64,000 bases of DNA. Origin: Larus michahellis. Lineage: Eukaryota > Chordata > Aves > Charadriiformes > Laridae. The stretch's first letter is position 1, and each line of letters opens with the position of its first letter. Both the position numbers and the translations under genes were made by a program. The notes beneath the pieces are model-generated. The model was not told where the DNA came from. It worked only from the letters and a program-made list of their open reading frames with translations, and made no database searches. The stretch spans positions 72,888,080 through 72,952,079 of the forward strand of contig NC_133897.1 of assembly GCF_964199755.1 (NCBI RefSeq), read 5' to 3'. Shown here in pieces: positions 40,689-52,593 of this stretch.

Positions 40689-41815
40689 CCCAGGACTGGG
40701 GGACTGGAGAGAGAGGGGTGGGGGAGAGGAGCAGGAAGGGCTGCTGTTTTGTTTTGCTTTCTCCTCCACATTGTGTTGGTGGCAAACTCTCCTCTCTCGG
40801 AGTGGCAGTGTCATAGCCAATGGAGGGGCTATGGCTGGCATTTGGAAGGGGAAGGTTGTGCTATTAACACAGTGCCATTGGTTCAAAATGCAATAGCCTC
40901 ATCTTTTATTGTTGTGCCTATTTTATTTTTTAATCGACATTTCTTCATCCATTTTCCCCCCTCTGATAAATAGCTGCTGAAACCTCAATTAACAAAGAAT
41001 TGGCTTGTACAGAGTTGGCTCTTGCGCCTGCGCACATACACACACATTCCTTAAGACTGACCTGTCAGCTACCACCACTTCTGGCGATGCACCCTCCAGA
41101 AATTGCAGGTTGGGAGAGAAAAAGATGGAAGGAATTGTGTGGCAAAATCAAAAATCAAAGTCTCCTCATCTTTGTTCTGACCAAAGAATAGACGTTTACG
41201 GCATGGCTGCCAGCCTGCAGAATGCCAGAGGTGGATGGTGCACGAGGCCTGGCTACTGGTGACTTCTTACGGTGATGATAAAAATGCCGGGTCTCTTTCA
41301 GTTCACAGGGCTTCAGAGAAGCTGGCACTGAATGTAACAAACCTGTACTGTCCCCCTTGCCTCCATCTCAGGAGACAATGTCTCGGAGCTTGCCTGCTTT
41401 TTTGTGTGTGCAGTTACTGAATTACTTGCGTTCCTGCTTTTACCTGCTCTCTGTGAACAGATTTCTAAGACATTGAAACTCAGCAACAGTAACCCACCAA
41501 GGGGAGGTTTTTCTGGAGCCCTCCCTGTTCCCTTGCCTGTCCGTATCTATTTAGAAAAGACAAAAAAAATGCTGCGACATGCATTGTCTGTGGCCAGGTG
41601 AGTGAGGCCAGAGGGATCGAATTCACTTTTGGTTATCATCTGGTAGCACTCCTCTGCAGTCCTTGACACCACGAAAAGCAAAAGAGAGCTTTTGGCAGAA
41701 TAGCCTGATTGCAAGACGCTGGTAGGCTGAGATGGAGTTAAAGCATTTGCTCTAAAGGCAATAATGAATGGTTAAGACTCTGGGTAACACTTTAATAAAA
41801 TGTAATGGCCCATTA
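40689..41815 (+). other. GMPR: Predicted 3' UTR of GMPR
   Basis: Non-coding sequence after the stop codon. The first canonical + strand AATAAA I see downstream is at 41794-41799, which would give a ~1.1-kb UTR. T-rich AU elements occur near 40900-40935. A shorter form using a variant hexamer (for example gataaa near 40966) cannot be excluded. Confidence 0.45.
41794..41799 (+). terminator. GMPR: Candidate GMPR polyadenylation signal
   Basis: AATAAA in 'ctttaataaaatgtaatggc', the first canonical hexamer after the GMPR stop codon. A clear GT-rich downstream element is not obvious, so the call is tentative. Later + strand hexamers are at 42453-42458 and 45289-45294. Confidence 0.4.
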
Positions 41816-41819
41816 ATTA

Positions 41820-44800
41820 ATTGATAAATCACAATGAAATTTCTTTGGAAATACACATTGCATCCACATGAATACCACAGTAGCTCGTTATGATAAATGA
41901 TGTAAAAGTGAGCACCAATGAATTAATAATGCTTGGCCACTTACTTTAAAGTGCTGCTGAGATTGTAATACAGCTGATGGTACTTCAGTACTTCAGAGTC
42001 TTACTTTCCCCTCTTGTAGGTATCTATCTGTAGAAAGAGGCAGGCTTCCTTTGAAAAGCAAAAGAGTGATCTGTAGGAAGAGGAATAGCAAAGAGAAACT
42101 CTGGAATTAAACTCTCATGCTGGACTGCTCAAAAAGGCATGCACAAGGAGTGGTTCAATTGACCACACTGAGGAGCACATCTAGGCCACAGGCTGATCCC
42201 TGCTGATTTTGAAGTGTGTTGTGCACATTTCAAAAAACACAGACTATCTTCTAAATAGCCTGATATTTTAAATGTCTTCCATTTAACATGTGGGACATAA
42301 TTCTTAATTCGAGTGTGACCCCTTCCTCTGCTTTGGAGTTGAGTAAGGGCCTTAATATGAGCGCAAGTTACGCTTGCGCTGGCTTTAAGGACTATTTGCC
42401 CTGTCCACATACCATAAAGGAACCCGAAGGCAGAAGAGAAGCAGGCCCTGTGAATAAAGGATCTGATCTCTCTTCCCTCCAGCCTGAAAGCATCAGGTTA
42501 AGAAGATGCCAGGCGTCTTCACCACAGATCCTACCACGGGCCACCTATTGCCCTTACCTGCCCTAAGCCCAGAGCGCGGGCACTGTTATTACTCTGCATC
42601 AGTATGACTGTAGGAGGTCACCGCTCCTTTATTTACGGGATGCCAGGAGCAGGGGTGCAAAGGCAAACGAACACCTCCGTGCGGAGCGCGGTTAGACCCT
42701 CACATCGCAGGCCTGACCACAGGTGTCTCTCCACACTCGTGCCTTCATACGTGGGAAGTGCAGCAGTCTGCTGGTCTCACGCCTACTCTCGCTAGCGCTT
42801 TTCTACTTCTTTTAGCTACATTTCTAAATGGAATTTAAGAAATACATACACATATATAAAAAAAAAAATATATATTTGTAAACATTTTTTTAAAAAGATC
42901 ATACGCACACCGAACAGAGCAGCTTCATGACACGTCTTCAGAACAGTTTCTTTTCCAAAAGGCAGGTGCTGGGGACAAGGCGGGGGGGCTGCCTCTCCAC
43001 TGGTGTGGCAAGCGTGGGGCTTCCCCCCCCGGGCAGGCTGCACACTCACACAGCCAGCCCGGCCTGGGGCTGCGCTTCCCTTCCCCTTTCGCACATACCT
43101 CTGACGGACTGGTGACTGATAGGAAAGGATGGGGATGACAGGCTAATCTTAAGTTTGTTCCCAGAATTCTCCAGGCTGTGAATGACATTGACGCTAAGAA
43201 TAGTTATTGATAAAGCTTTGAGTTAGGGTAGTTGGTTTTCTAAATAGCAGCTCTTACCATCATTACAATCAAGTATCTCAGCACTCACCACTGACACTGT
43301 GCATGTCCAGCTCTCAGATGAGCTGGAAAAACGGAAAAAAAGATGAGCTGGAGCCCTCTTTCAACAGCCAGTCCTGTGCTCTAGTAGTTGCCCGTATCCC
43401 CAGGTGCTGTGCCCTGCTCAAGCCCGCTGACACTCTCGTGAGGAATGGGGGGCAGAGAGGGAGCAGAGGGCGTGCTGTGTCTGGCAGGATGGTCCGAGCA
43501 GAGGCCACAGTATGGATAAATGCCACGTGCCATTTGTGGATCTACCTCACCTGCACATTTAACTGGGTTCTCTGTTACGTGGTGTCTTTCTGTGGGAAGT
43601 GTCATTCGTTAAGTGCTTAGTGTTGGGTGATTGTGCATAACCTGCTCGTATTTAACCCTACCACCCCCACCCCATCCCGTCTAGAGGAACGCTGTGAGTG
43701 TGATCAGTGTAGGCCATGGTCATACCTGCTTCCCCCAGCCAGGCAGCTGTTCAGCTGAGCGTCCAAGAGCAATGTTGAGCTTTGGCCCACTGGCTCCACA
43801 GTGATTGAGTTTAACATACCAAAGACCTACAAGCAGGGATGCTGAGAAGGGCAGCATCATTAAAGCAATCGCTGCTGAGCGTGTCCATCTCCAGCTTCTT
43901 GAAACACAAGGACACCTGAAACACCCCCTCCTCTCCCAGCAGTATTCTGCAATTGCCTTGCTGCAGCGTGTTGGCAGGGCGGGCCGGCCCTCCTCCCCAC
44001 GCAGCCTGGCTCCCCTGCGCGCTCCTTGGGGGTGAAGGCCGTGCCACCGCAGCAGCCTTGCTCATGCCTGGGGGATTGCGTGGTGGCTGTTGGGGGGGTG
44101 CACGTGTAGACCTCCTCGTAGGCCTGAGCCCAGCCTGTTAGAGGAGAGGGCCTTGAGCCAGCATCATGCCAGATGCAAAACCAGCCACGCAGGTCTCCTT
44201 TCACAGGAGGAAAGAAGCGCACGCATCCAGGGGCCTCTGCTCATCCCCATCAGCCAAGGGGCAGGGGCTCTGGCTGGGCTCTTCCCGCCGCTTTCTTCTC
44301 GCCTTAGGGCATGGGGAGGGGTGTTGAATGTAGGATGGGGCCACCCTGTAAATAATGAGGAGTTGTCAGCAGGGGCAGGAGGAGCCGCTGCTTATATTTG
44401 GAGAAGCTTTTCCCATACAAAGTGTGTCTGTGTGTTCCTTACGGCTTGTCAATAGCAGGGGGAGAAAGGATGATAAGCGAGAAACACAGCAGCAATTAGC
44501 CAAGCCCACCGTGCTGGGACAGGGGGCTGTTGTTTCCCACTCACGGACACATTTGAGTTTGAAGCCTTTTCTGACCCAACCACTCCCTAGTTTATACCTG
44601 TTGAGCTCCCCTGTCTTGAACACGCTTGCTGCTACAGCTTTCTGCCCGTGTACGTACAGTGTCTGTCCATCGCTGCCTCCCACCCCTCCACCTGGGGGAT
44701 GTTGCTTTTCAGTCGTTAGTATCGGTTTTATACCAAAAGAGTTGTTTGTTGGAGCCAGGAGGGCTTTGGCAACCAGTGCCAGGTTTGGCCTTGCTTGTGT

Positions 44801-45484
44801 AGAAGAGAGAAAGGAAAAAAAAAAGCCAAGGCAGGAGAGGGCTGGGCCCTTCCCCGGGGGGTGGGAGCTGCCCGGGGGGTGGCAGAGGGGCCGAAGCACG
44901 GCTGGGTTAGATGCTGGCACAGCTCTGCGACCCCAAACACAGCACAGACCACCCCCACGCAGCACGTGCTTCCTTCACTTGTGGTCATTCAGCTGTTTAC
45001 GTGAGCCCTCCCCAGCATTTACCTGACACAGTGTTTACTGGCTGAAGTTTTTGTACGTACGTAAGTAACTCAGCATCCAAAACTCCTCAGTGTTGCCTGC
45101 GATAACTGTGAAGCGCTTCTGCATCACCGGCCAAAACGGGCCGATGAGCGCGAGATGTTCTCCTGCCCCACTCGGCCCAGCTGAGACGGCCACGGCGAGC
45201 GCTGCCTCCCCTCCTCTGTAGCCCCCGCGCGTGTGCGCGGCACCGCCATTTAAAGTGTTCAAAAGTTGTAAACGGAAAGTTTTTATGCAATAAAGAGCTT
45301 CACTCCGATGATACGGAGAGGGTTTTATGGCCGCGGATGGGTACGTGTGTGCTTCTGCCTCGTCGCGAATAAAAGCAACCGCTCTAAAATGCATTGCTGG
45401 GAGGGGGGGAATTAAATTGGGCAAATTGCTTCCCTAGGAAACGCTCTCGCATTCAGTTGTAACTCATAAAGACAAAACACGCGT
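41820..45484. other. Intergenic region between convergent GMPR and ATXN1
   Basis: About 3.7 kb between the predicted ends of two tail-to-tail genes. It includes an A/TA-rich patch at 42850-42895 and a GC- and CpG-rich block from roughly 43,930 to 45,250. The longest open frame (44355-45026 +, 223 codons) is GC-driven, lacks homology I recognise and overlaps another long frame on the opposite strand. No gene is supportable. Confidence 0.65.
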
Positions 45485-45503
45485 TTGCAATTGGCACTGT
45501 TAT

Positions 45504-45509
45504 TTTATT
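45504..45509 (-). terminator. ATXN1: Distal ATXN1 polyadenylation signal
   Basis: The minus strand reads AATAAAATAACAGTGCC. The GT-rich stretch GTGTTTTGTCTTTATG follows about 25 nt downstream, which is the expected arrangement of hexamer and downstream element. Cleavage should fall near 45,485. Confidence 0.65.
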
Positions 45510-45772
45510 AGTACGAGTATACTGAAACAATAAACTTGTACTGGTATACAGACAATTTCTTTAAAACAATTTTGTTCAAATTTTGAATCAAACATTGTTT
45601 TATTATAATAATGAAATAATTTCTACCTAGAAAACCTGCAAGCACCATCAAAGAAAGGGACCATAAAATTCAATAAACAGACGCGAGTGTATCCTACAAA
45701 TAGACACACCACCATTAGAAAATAGAATATGAATTCTTCCATTTTTTTTTTTAATATTTGTTTTAAAAAAGC

Positions 45773-45780
45773 TAGTGCAA
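45773..45780 (-). promoter_or_regulatory. miR-130/301 seed match (8mer) in ATXN1 3' UTR
   Basis: The minus strand reads TTGCACTA, complementary to seed AGUGCAA with A opposite position 1. A second 7mer (TTGCACT) lies at 53031-53037. miR-130 is a reported regulator of mammalian ATXN1. Confidence 0.5.
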
Positions 45781-45903
45781 GTACAATATTTTACACTGGA
45801 ATTACAGAGAGTATGCACGCATATGGAAAAAAGTTCTCCTGTCACAATAAAAGCTCTTAACTATGTCTGTATGCACTTAAAATCTTCTCCTCTTTTCAAT
45901 AAG

Positions 45904-45910
45904 GTGCAAA
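45904..45910 (-). promoter_or_regulatory. miR-19 seed match (7mer) in ATXN1 3' UTR
   Basis: The minus strand reads TTTGCAC, complementary to the miR-19 seed GUGCAAA. Confidence 0.4.
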
Positions 45911-46320
45911 ACGTTATTCCCTCCCTATTTCTCCTTTGTACTGGCCATGTCAGCTCAATTTCTCCCCAACACAAAGCTGCGATATCCCTTTTACTGGGCC
46001 TACACTAGGAACTACACTGGAAGTGTGATTTGCAACAACCCTCATTAGTAATACCAGACGATTTACGAAAAAAAAAAAAGGGGGGAAAAAAAAAAAAAGG
46101 CCTTAAAAACTACTGCTGTAGAATGGCTAAACCTTGTCCCGGCACGGCCCTGCGCCAAGCGGCGCCGCTGGCTGCCGGGAGCGGTGACATAGCTAGTACA
46201 AAATGATTTTCAGTAGCTCACCCGAACTGAAAAAGGTTGGGAAATCCCCCCCCCCCACTCTTCCCCCACCCCACCCCCCTTTCGTAACACTGCGAAAAGA
46301 ACAGTGCTCAACAAGTTAAT

Positions 46321-46363
46321 ATATTATTCCAACAACAAAGAAAAAAAAAAAAAAAAAAAAAAG
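46321..46363. repeat. A-rich homopolymer tract
   Basis: A run of about 25 A on the plus strand (poly-U in the ATXN1 transcript) at about 46339-46363, after other A-rich stretches at 46068-46098. Low-complexity UTR sequence. Confidence 0.85.
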
Positions 46364-47982
46364 GAGAAAATACATACATTAGTGAGTTTCAACATCAGCT
46401 GACTTGTCCTGAAGAGTCGTATCTATGCCTTAAGAGATTAGTCACTTCGCTAAGAGGCCAGCCCCACCGCCCCGCAGAAGACACCGACCGAGTCACCCGC
46501 AGCCGTCCCAGGGCCCGTTGTTGCGTTGCCCTCAGCTACACAGATCCAGCCCCGACTGCCCGGGACAGGAGTCCTGCTCAGCGCCTTTGAAGCGAGAGTA
46601 GGTGGGTCCTGCATTTTTAAAGCAAAGGCCGGGGGGAAGCCCCTCGCCGGCCGGCGTGAAGGGGCAGAGCGGCGCTGCCCAGGGAGCCGGCGGTCCCACA
46701 CCGGCTCCACGCCGGCCAAGGAGCTGGGCCCTGAAGTTCCTGCTGGTCAGCAATCCCATAGTACAGCCACGACAGCTTCAACGAGTGACTAACCCTCGCT
46801 GCAAACACCACTTCCAATGCACACCTACTGCGTGGTCGAGGGAAAGGGCACAGGAGCTTTGACCGCTCAAAACAGAAATGAACAACAAAAAAAAAGAAAC
46901 AACCTTGGATGAAGCCTCCATAAAATCCTCAGTGGAAGACTTGAGTCCTTTCAGCTAACGACAAGAAAAAAACTACAGAGACCTTAGAGACTGTTATTGT
47001 ATAAATACTACCTGTTGGCTGAATGCACTTCATTGTAACACAACCAGGGCCGGTTTTCTGAGCGCCCAGGGGACGCTTGGGCAGGGTGAGTATTTCTGCC
47101 CCGAGTGCCTGCGGGAGCCGAAGTGTGGGTCACCGCCGGGGAGGGGGACGGGAGCAGCCTGGAAACCTCCCCCGCTCCCTCTGCCGCCGGCTCCCAGCCA
47201 CCCAGCTCTATCTTTGGACAGGAAAAGGACCCTCTCCTCAGAAATTGCCTTGGGATCCTCTCCTTTTGGCTTCTGAAAAACACCGGTCTCGCCATCGGTC
47301 AAGACCATCACTGGAAACATGGTCGGTGTGAGGGGCTGCTTCCCGGCAGCTCGGGCAGCAGAGGTGGGGGAGAGGGGGCTGGAAGGCTGGGTGGCCTCAG
47401 GTTATCGCTCTGCTGCTAGCCCTGGGCTAGGATCCCTTGTTAAAAGCACTTCTTGCTCAGGGTTATACTCTTTGGGTTTCATCTGGAACAGGAAGTGCTG
47501 AAAAAACATGGAACAGCATCCCAGAAAGAGTAGGGGGGGGAAAAAAAGGGGGGACCAAAAGGCTTCAGGCAGGGAATGAGCAGCCCGGGGCTGCTGCCGC
47601 CCTGCCCGGCACCAACAGCGTCCCCGACACCGACACCTGCCGAGGGCACGGCCGAGGCCTCCCTCAAAACCGGCTGCCAAGAGCCCCCTCGGCGCAGGCA
47701 GGAGAGACTTAAAGCCAAAACAGAGCTGGAGAGCGAGACTCTGGTTTTGCAGAGTAGCCACCCTTTGAAGTGCCCGGTAGCTGCACTGGAGAATTGCTGC
47801 TCCAAGGTATGTTTTCAGCACAGGAATAAACAGTTGTGTGAAGCATGACTCCATTCCCCAGAAATGGGACCCACGTAATACGAACAGAAAATTAAGCACA
47901 GTTGTTCTTTAAGAGCCTTTTAAGTAATAATTCTTCCTGGCCAAAGCCAATACAAATCAGATCATCTAGACATGACATTTTC

Positions 47983-47990
47983 TATATACA
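47983..47990 (-). promoter_or_regulatory. Pumilio response element in ATXN1 3' UTR
   Basis: The minus strand reads TGTATATA, an exact UGUANAUA Pumilio site. PUM1 is known to repress mammalian ATXN1 through its 3' UTR. A further match at 53174-53181 lies in the AT/AC microsatellite and is less informative. Confidence 0.5.
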
Positions 47991-48468
47991 AAAAACATGT
48001 AACTTTCAACCTTTCTCTGCTTTTGTATTTAAAAACTTTTTTTTTTTTTTTACAAACAAGGTATGAAACTCACTGTTCAAACAGAGCCATCTCTTTTTCA
48101 AACACTGAATGAATCATTCCAACATTCATTTTTCTTTTGTGCAATTTTTTTTTAAAACATTACCTGTACTCCTCAATGTGAGTGCTTCAAAAAAAGTTTC
48201 TATTTTTAATAAGCTTCTCAAATTAGGTTTACATCAAAAAATATTCCCACAAGGTATAGTGCTACAAGAAAAGATCCTATCAGTAAAGGTAACACATCTG
48301 AAGCGAGGTCGTCTATGTAAAAGAAATTGAACTCTGGAGTAGAGGTGTGCAACGCGTTTGGAATTTCCCTATGGACACAAAGCAAGGCTGCCCTCAGGAC
48401 AGGGAATCAAGTGGGCACGTAGGCATACGCGTTAAAAAAAAAATAATAAGTCACACGTTATTTATTTG

Positions 48469-48476
48469 TGTGCAAA
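48469..48476 (-). promoter_or_regulatory. miR-19 seed match (8mer) in ATXN1 3' UTR
   Basis: The minus strand reads TTTGCACA, an 8mer match to the miR-19 seed. Confidence 0.45.
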
Positions 48477-49519
48477 CAGACACGTCTGTCTGGGGTGCTG
48501 TGTGTGCACGTACGCGCAGCCGCATCAACGAATTCTCACTTTGCTAGGTACTTCAGGAGCTGGGGGGGGTGGGAGGGTTGGATCAACCAGAGGAAAGGCA
48601 ATTCCTGCCTGCGCTCTGGTGCCGCGGTCATTCCCCTTCGCTTTTCACATCAGCACCGGCCAGAGCCCAGAGCGGACCCTGCTGTTACCTGTGATGATGG
48701 GGAGGGAAGAAATGGCGTTCCTGGGACAGCAGAAGTGTTTCAACGGGTCAGATCCCCCCTCCCCGCCCGCCCGGCACTCCTGCACTGGCGAACCTGGGCG
48801 AACCCCGACGTTTTTGCAGCCGCCTGATTAAGGTCGGGACCTGGCCCTGACTGAACCGAGCTTCAGTTCCACAAAGATTTATCCACGTGCGTGGCAGCCA
48901 GCTCCCGGGCAGCCCTCGCCGGCCAGCCCGCGCCTGCCCTGAGCACGTGCATACGCCTCTGCACAACTGGGTCCCCGGACACGCAGAGCGCTGCGCCAAG
49001 AGCCCCCCTCGTTGAAATAACACTCTTAGTGTTTAAAAATATTGCGGATTCGCTCTCCTTGATACAGGCCTTTTTTTTTTTTTTTTTTTTTGGTATTATC
49101 ATAATTTCACCGTTTCCTTTTTCCTATTGGCAACACACTTTAAAGTAAAAGAAGTCTCTGCAGAGGGTGAATCTTCACGATAACCAACAGCTACAGTTCG
49201 CGCTGAGCCTGCTGCTTTTGTATTGCAATCTAAGTGAGATCTACAAAGTTTAAACCATGAGATGCAGGAAATCCAAACTCGTCTGTAACATTGTACATCC
49301 CTACTCCGGAGCAGTAAAAGTGCTGCTTCTGGTCACATCAGTGTACCACACATATGCCAGCCCCATCCCTGAGTAAAAGGTGTGAAAGGTTTCTAAATGT
49401 TCCTTGATTTAAGGGAAAACGAGAGTAGTGATGTCACTTCCCCACGCTGAGAAAATGACGGGAACGACAGGTCGAACGAAGCGACAGCGGGACGAAGGAA
49501 TTAAAGGAATAAAAAAAGG

Positions 49520-49522
<3 letters not shown>

Positions 49523-49562
<40 letters not shown>
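49523..49562. repeat. (GT)20 microsatellite
   Basis: An uninterrupted run of twenty GT units in the ATXN1 3' UTR (CA repeat in the transcript). Perfect and long, so likely polymorphic. Confidence 0.98.
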
Positions 49563-49564
<2 letters not shown>

Positions 49565-49779
49565 TCCCCCCCTCCCCTCCTCCCCCCGAGGTTCTGCGTC
49601 TTTGAGGGAAAGCGCGCCCAAGGGCAACGCACGAAATGGTAAAAATGGGTCAACAGCGACTCCGATTTGGGTCTCGACCAGAGGACTCGAGGTAAGTGAC
49701 ATCAAACTCAAATTCCCCGTGATGTGGCCCAGACAAACTGAAACAATGCCTAAGTTAAACACTATAAGGAACAGTCATT

Positions 49780-49849
49780 TTATATATATAGATATATAGA
49801 TAGATTAGATAGATAGATAGATAAGATAGACAGATAGATAGATAGATTA
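49780..49849. repeat. TA / TAGA simple repeat
   Basis: A short (TA)n followed by interrupted TAGA/GATA tetranucleotides in the ATXN1 3' UTR. Confidence 0.95.
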
Positions 49850-49974
49850 TTTTTTCTTTTTTAGAAATCCCTATAAAGAGGTTCTTGTTTTATTTTTCTT
49901 TGCCCTGACTAATTTCTCGGTGATTGTATGCGTTTCGTTGTAAACCAAACAGGCCTGCTACAAAAAGAAAGGAA

Positions 49975-50026
49975 GGGGAAAAAAAAAAAAAAAAAAAAGA
50001 AAAAAAGAAAGAAAAAAAAAAGAAAA
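49975..50026. repeat. A-rich low-complexity tract
   Basis: Almost pure A with scattered G on the plus strand. A T-rich tract of opposite sense lies at about 50360-50403, so the two could pair across a GC-rich block of about 330 bp. Confidence 0.9.
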
Positions 50027-50272
50027 CTACCGTCAGTTACTATTGCAAAGCAGACGCTGCGCAGAAGCAGCGGCTGAACCTCCTCCATCGGCATCTCTGC
50101 GCCCGCCAGTGGCATTTTTTCACGTGCGCCCCGGGGATCGATGGCACATGCCGGGCGTGGGGGACTCGCCGCCAAGGGATGCTCGGTGCCGGGGGGAGAG
50201 GGAAAACCCCCTCCTTTCTGAAGGACTTGGTCCCCAGGGGGGCTTTTCTCTCGCCGGTAGGAGCCAGGTCTC

Positions 50273-50350
50273 GTCTGCGTGCCGTCCAGGCGGAGGGCGG
50301 CACTCGGCCGTACGGCCGAGTGCCGCCCTCCGCCTGGACGGCACGCAGAC
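50273..50350. repeat. Perfect 78-bp palindrome (two 39-bp arms, no spacer)
   Basis: The arm 50273-50311 is the exact reverse complement of 50312-50350, centred on cggccg|ta|cggccg. I checked the pairing base by base; it fails only at 50272/50351. The arms are GC-rich (for example ctccgcctggacggcacgca). It falls inside the ATXN1 3' UTR. A spacer-less perfect palindrome of this length is unstable in vivo and is a classic sign of a fold-back sequencing or assembly artefact, although a real hairpin is possible. Confidence 0.97.
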
Positions 50351-52217
50351 ATTAATACATCTTTATTTTTTTAATCTTTTTTTTTTTTTTTCTTTTTTTT
50401 CTCTTCCTGGATCTTATTTTAACATCAAATACAAAAAGAGTTGGTGTTTCCCGGGGCAAGGGATGCTTGAACTTTACTATGGTTTGTTTCTGTTCGGGTT
50501 TTTTTTGTTTTTGTTTTTTTTTTTTTGTTTTGGGGCGGGGGAGGATAGGGAGGGAGTTATTAACGGGGGGTGGTGGTGGGGGAAATAATAAAAAAAAAAG
50601 GGTAGAAAGAAAGAAACTATTCAAAAAAAGAAGAAAAGCAGGGGAAATCGGAAGTGGGTATGAGATCTAGCGAACACCGCACGGGTGAGTCTAAGTTGGC
50701 ACGTAAAGTATTGCACATCCTACAAAAGCCAAAGCATGGAAAGGGACAATTGTTTGGAAAGAACCAGTTATTTCAGAATTCCTCAGTCTGAAATACAAGC
50801 ACAGAACTAATACATTCCTATTGCTCCAAACGTATTTTTTTATTATTATTATTTTTTATTTTTTTTTTTTAGTGTTAGTTGAATAGATCCAGTCAGTTTA
50901 ATAGCCCCTGCTTCCTTATTAACCACGAATGTGTACGCGTATGGTTTTACTTGAGATTTTTTTTTTTTTTTCCCGAGTATGCGTGAAGTACGGAAATAGT
51001 GGTACGACTGCGAACTAAAATCTGTAATTCTTTCTATTCCTTTACCATCAAAGCTTAAAAACAAAACAGGAAACAAAACGAAAACAATAAATTGCAAGTG
51101 CCCTGAGCAGAGTATATGGAAGATTAAGCAACTTCTCTGAGCAGAAATATTAACAAATAAGCACTAACTAAGCAGTGTGACTGTGAGAAGAAACCCACTC
51201 AGCTATTTGGTAGCCCGCCGAGAGGTTAATAAAAATTCAAGGAAATTCAAGAGAAGTTTCAAGCTATTTTAAACGTATTTCAACTTTTTGGTGCACCCCA
51301 GAATACGGTATAAAAACAATTAGTTCTGGTGTGAGCTAAATTTCAAGTAACAAATAACAGAGTCAACGCTGGGGTTCGGGGTTAACATTTCTTCTCTTAA
51401 ATAAAAGCACTGTATTTTATGGGAGAGGGAAAACGAGACTGTAAAGAGATTCGTTCGCTTTAGGTTAACCGCGCTTTCTAACGGCGGACTTATTTTTATT
51501 TCCTTTTCTCCCTCGCAAGTACAGCTTCTTCAAAACTACCTGAAGGATGCGAACGCGCCAAACCCAAACCAGCAACACAGGACGCTTGCTCACGTAGGGG
51601 CCGAGCGCCATCCCACCGAAATCGGCCGGGACCTCTCTGGCGGCAGCGACAGGCTTTAGCGCTCAGCCCCCACGTCCTCGGTACTGCCACCTCCCCGAGG
51701 CTGGCGCAGGAGGCTGGGTGCACAGCACCTCAAACGATCCGGCCCTACCTGGGGAAAGAAAAAGACCGAAACGGCGTGAATCCCCCTCTCCCTCCCCTTT
51801 CCCCCCCCATCCTACTTGGTTTGTACCAAACTCTGGAAATCTCGCCTTTCCAATGGAAAAAAAACCCCGATGCAATTAAAATAACAAATAATAATAATAA
51901 TAAAATAACAATAGGTTTGTTTTCAAAACAAACAAAACACCTTGCTTACGTACAGAAATGTTTCTTGTGGAAAACTCTCTCAGCAAGTCTGAAGAAAAAT
52001 TCTCAGAGCTGTCCCGGTAGGACCTGGTTCTGTGTGGCAGATATGGTAGAAAGACCAAAAATGAACTCCGAAAGGAACGTAACCCTATGAAATGGCCTAG
52101 AGCGTAGGCAGGTTAGTGAGTAATTGCTACATTTGTTTATGCTCTTTCAGACCCCCCCAACCCACAACATTATTAGGTAAAAACTGCAGGAATACCACAC
52201 AAATGATAAACTCAAGA

Positions 52218-52225
52218 TGTGCAAA
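52218..52225 (-). promoter_or_regulatory. miR-19 seed match (8mer) in ATXN1 3' UTR
   Basis: The minus strand reads TTTGCACA, an 8mer match to the miR-19 seed and the third such site in this UTR. Confidence 0.45.
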
Positions 52226-52528
52226 TTGCAAGATTCTTTAAAGTCCATCTTTTTCAAAAACACTGGACAATGATTTTTTTTTTCCTCTTTCCTTTTTCCT
52301 TTCTCTTATTTTTTTTTTTATTATCTGTCAGCTCGCATATGCCTTTAACTCTTTCTCAAGCATTAAAGTTTAAAAAGTGCCTCCTATTAAGTAGTCCTTT
52401 GTGGACAATGACTGTCACATACTAGTTCAATAATTCACATTCATCCCTTTGAAACCACATTAAAACTTTCATCATCTTGCCTGTGAGAAAACTTTACATA
52501 GTTGCATGTAGTTACAGTGTTGAAGAGA

Positions 52529-52557
52529 TTTGTTTGTTTGTTTGTTTGTTTGTTGTT
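52529..52557. repeat. (GTTT)n simple repeat
   Basis: About six units of TTTG/GTTT followed by GTT repeats in the ATXN1 3' UTR. Confidence 0.95.
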
Positions 52558-52585
52558 GTTGCTTTCCGAGCAGATTAAAGTGAGA

Positions 52586-52593
52586 TACAGTAC
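52586..52593 (-). promoter_or_regulatory. miR-101 seed match (8mer) in ATXN1 3' UTR
   Basis: The minus strand reads GTACTGTA, an exact 8mer for the miR-101 seed ACAGUAC. miR-101 is a reported regulator of mammalian ATXN1. Confidence 0.5.

Noticed and set aside
44355-45026. 223-codon open frame on + between the genes
   Set aside because: A 199-codon frame overlaps it on the opposite strand, composition is GC-driven, and there is no recognisable domain or splice structure.
49924-50355. Mirror-like open frames on both strands around the palindrome
   Set aside because: They arise from the A-rich tract and the palindrome itself, which makes the two strands encode the same peptide; not a gene.
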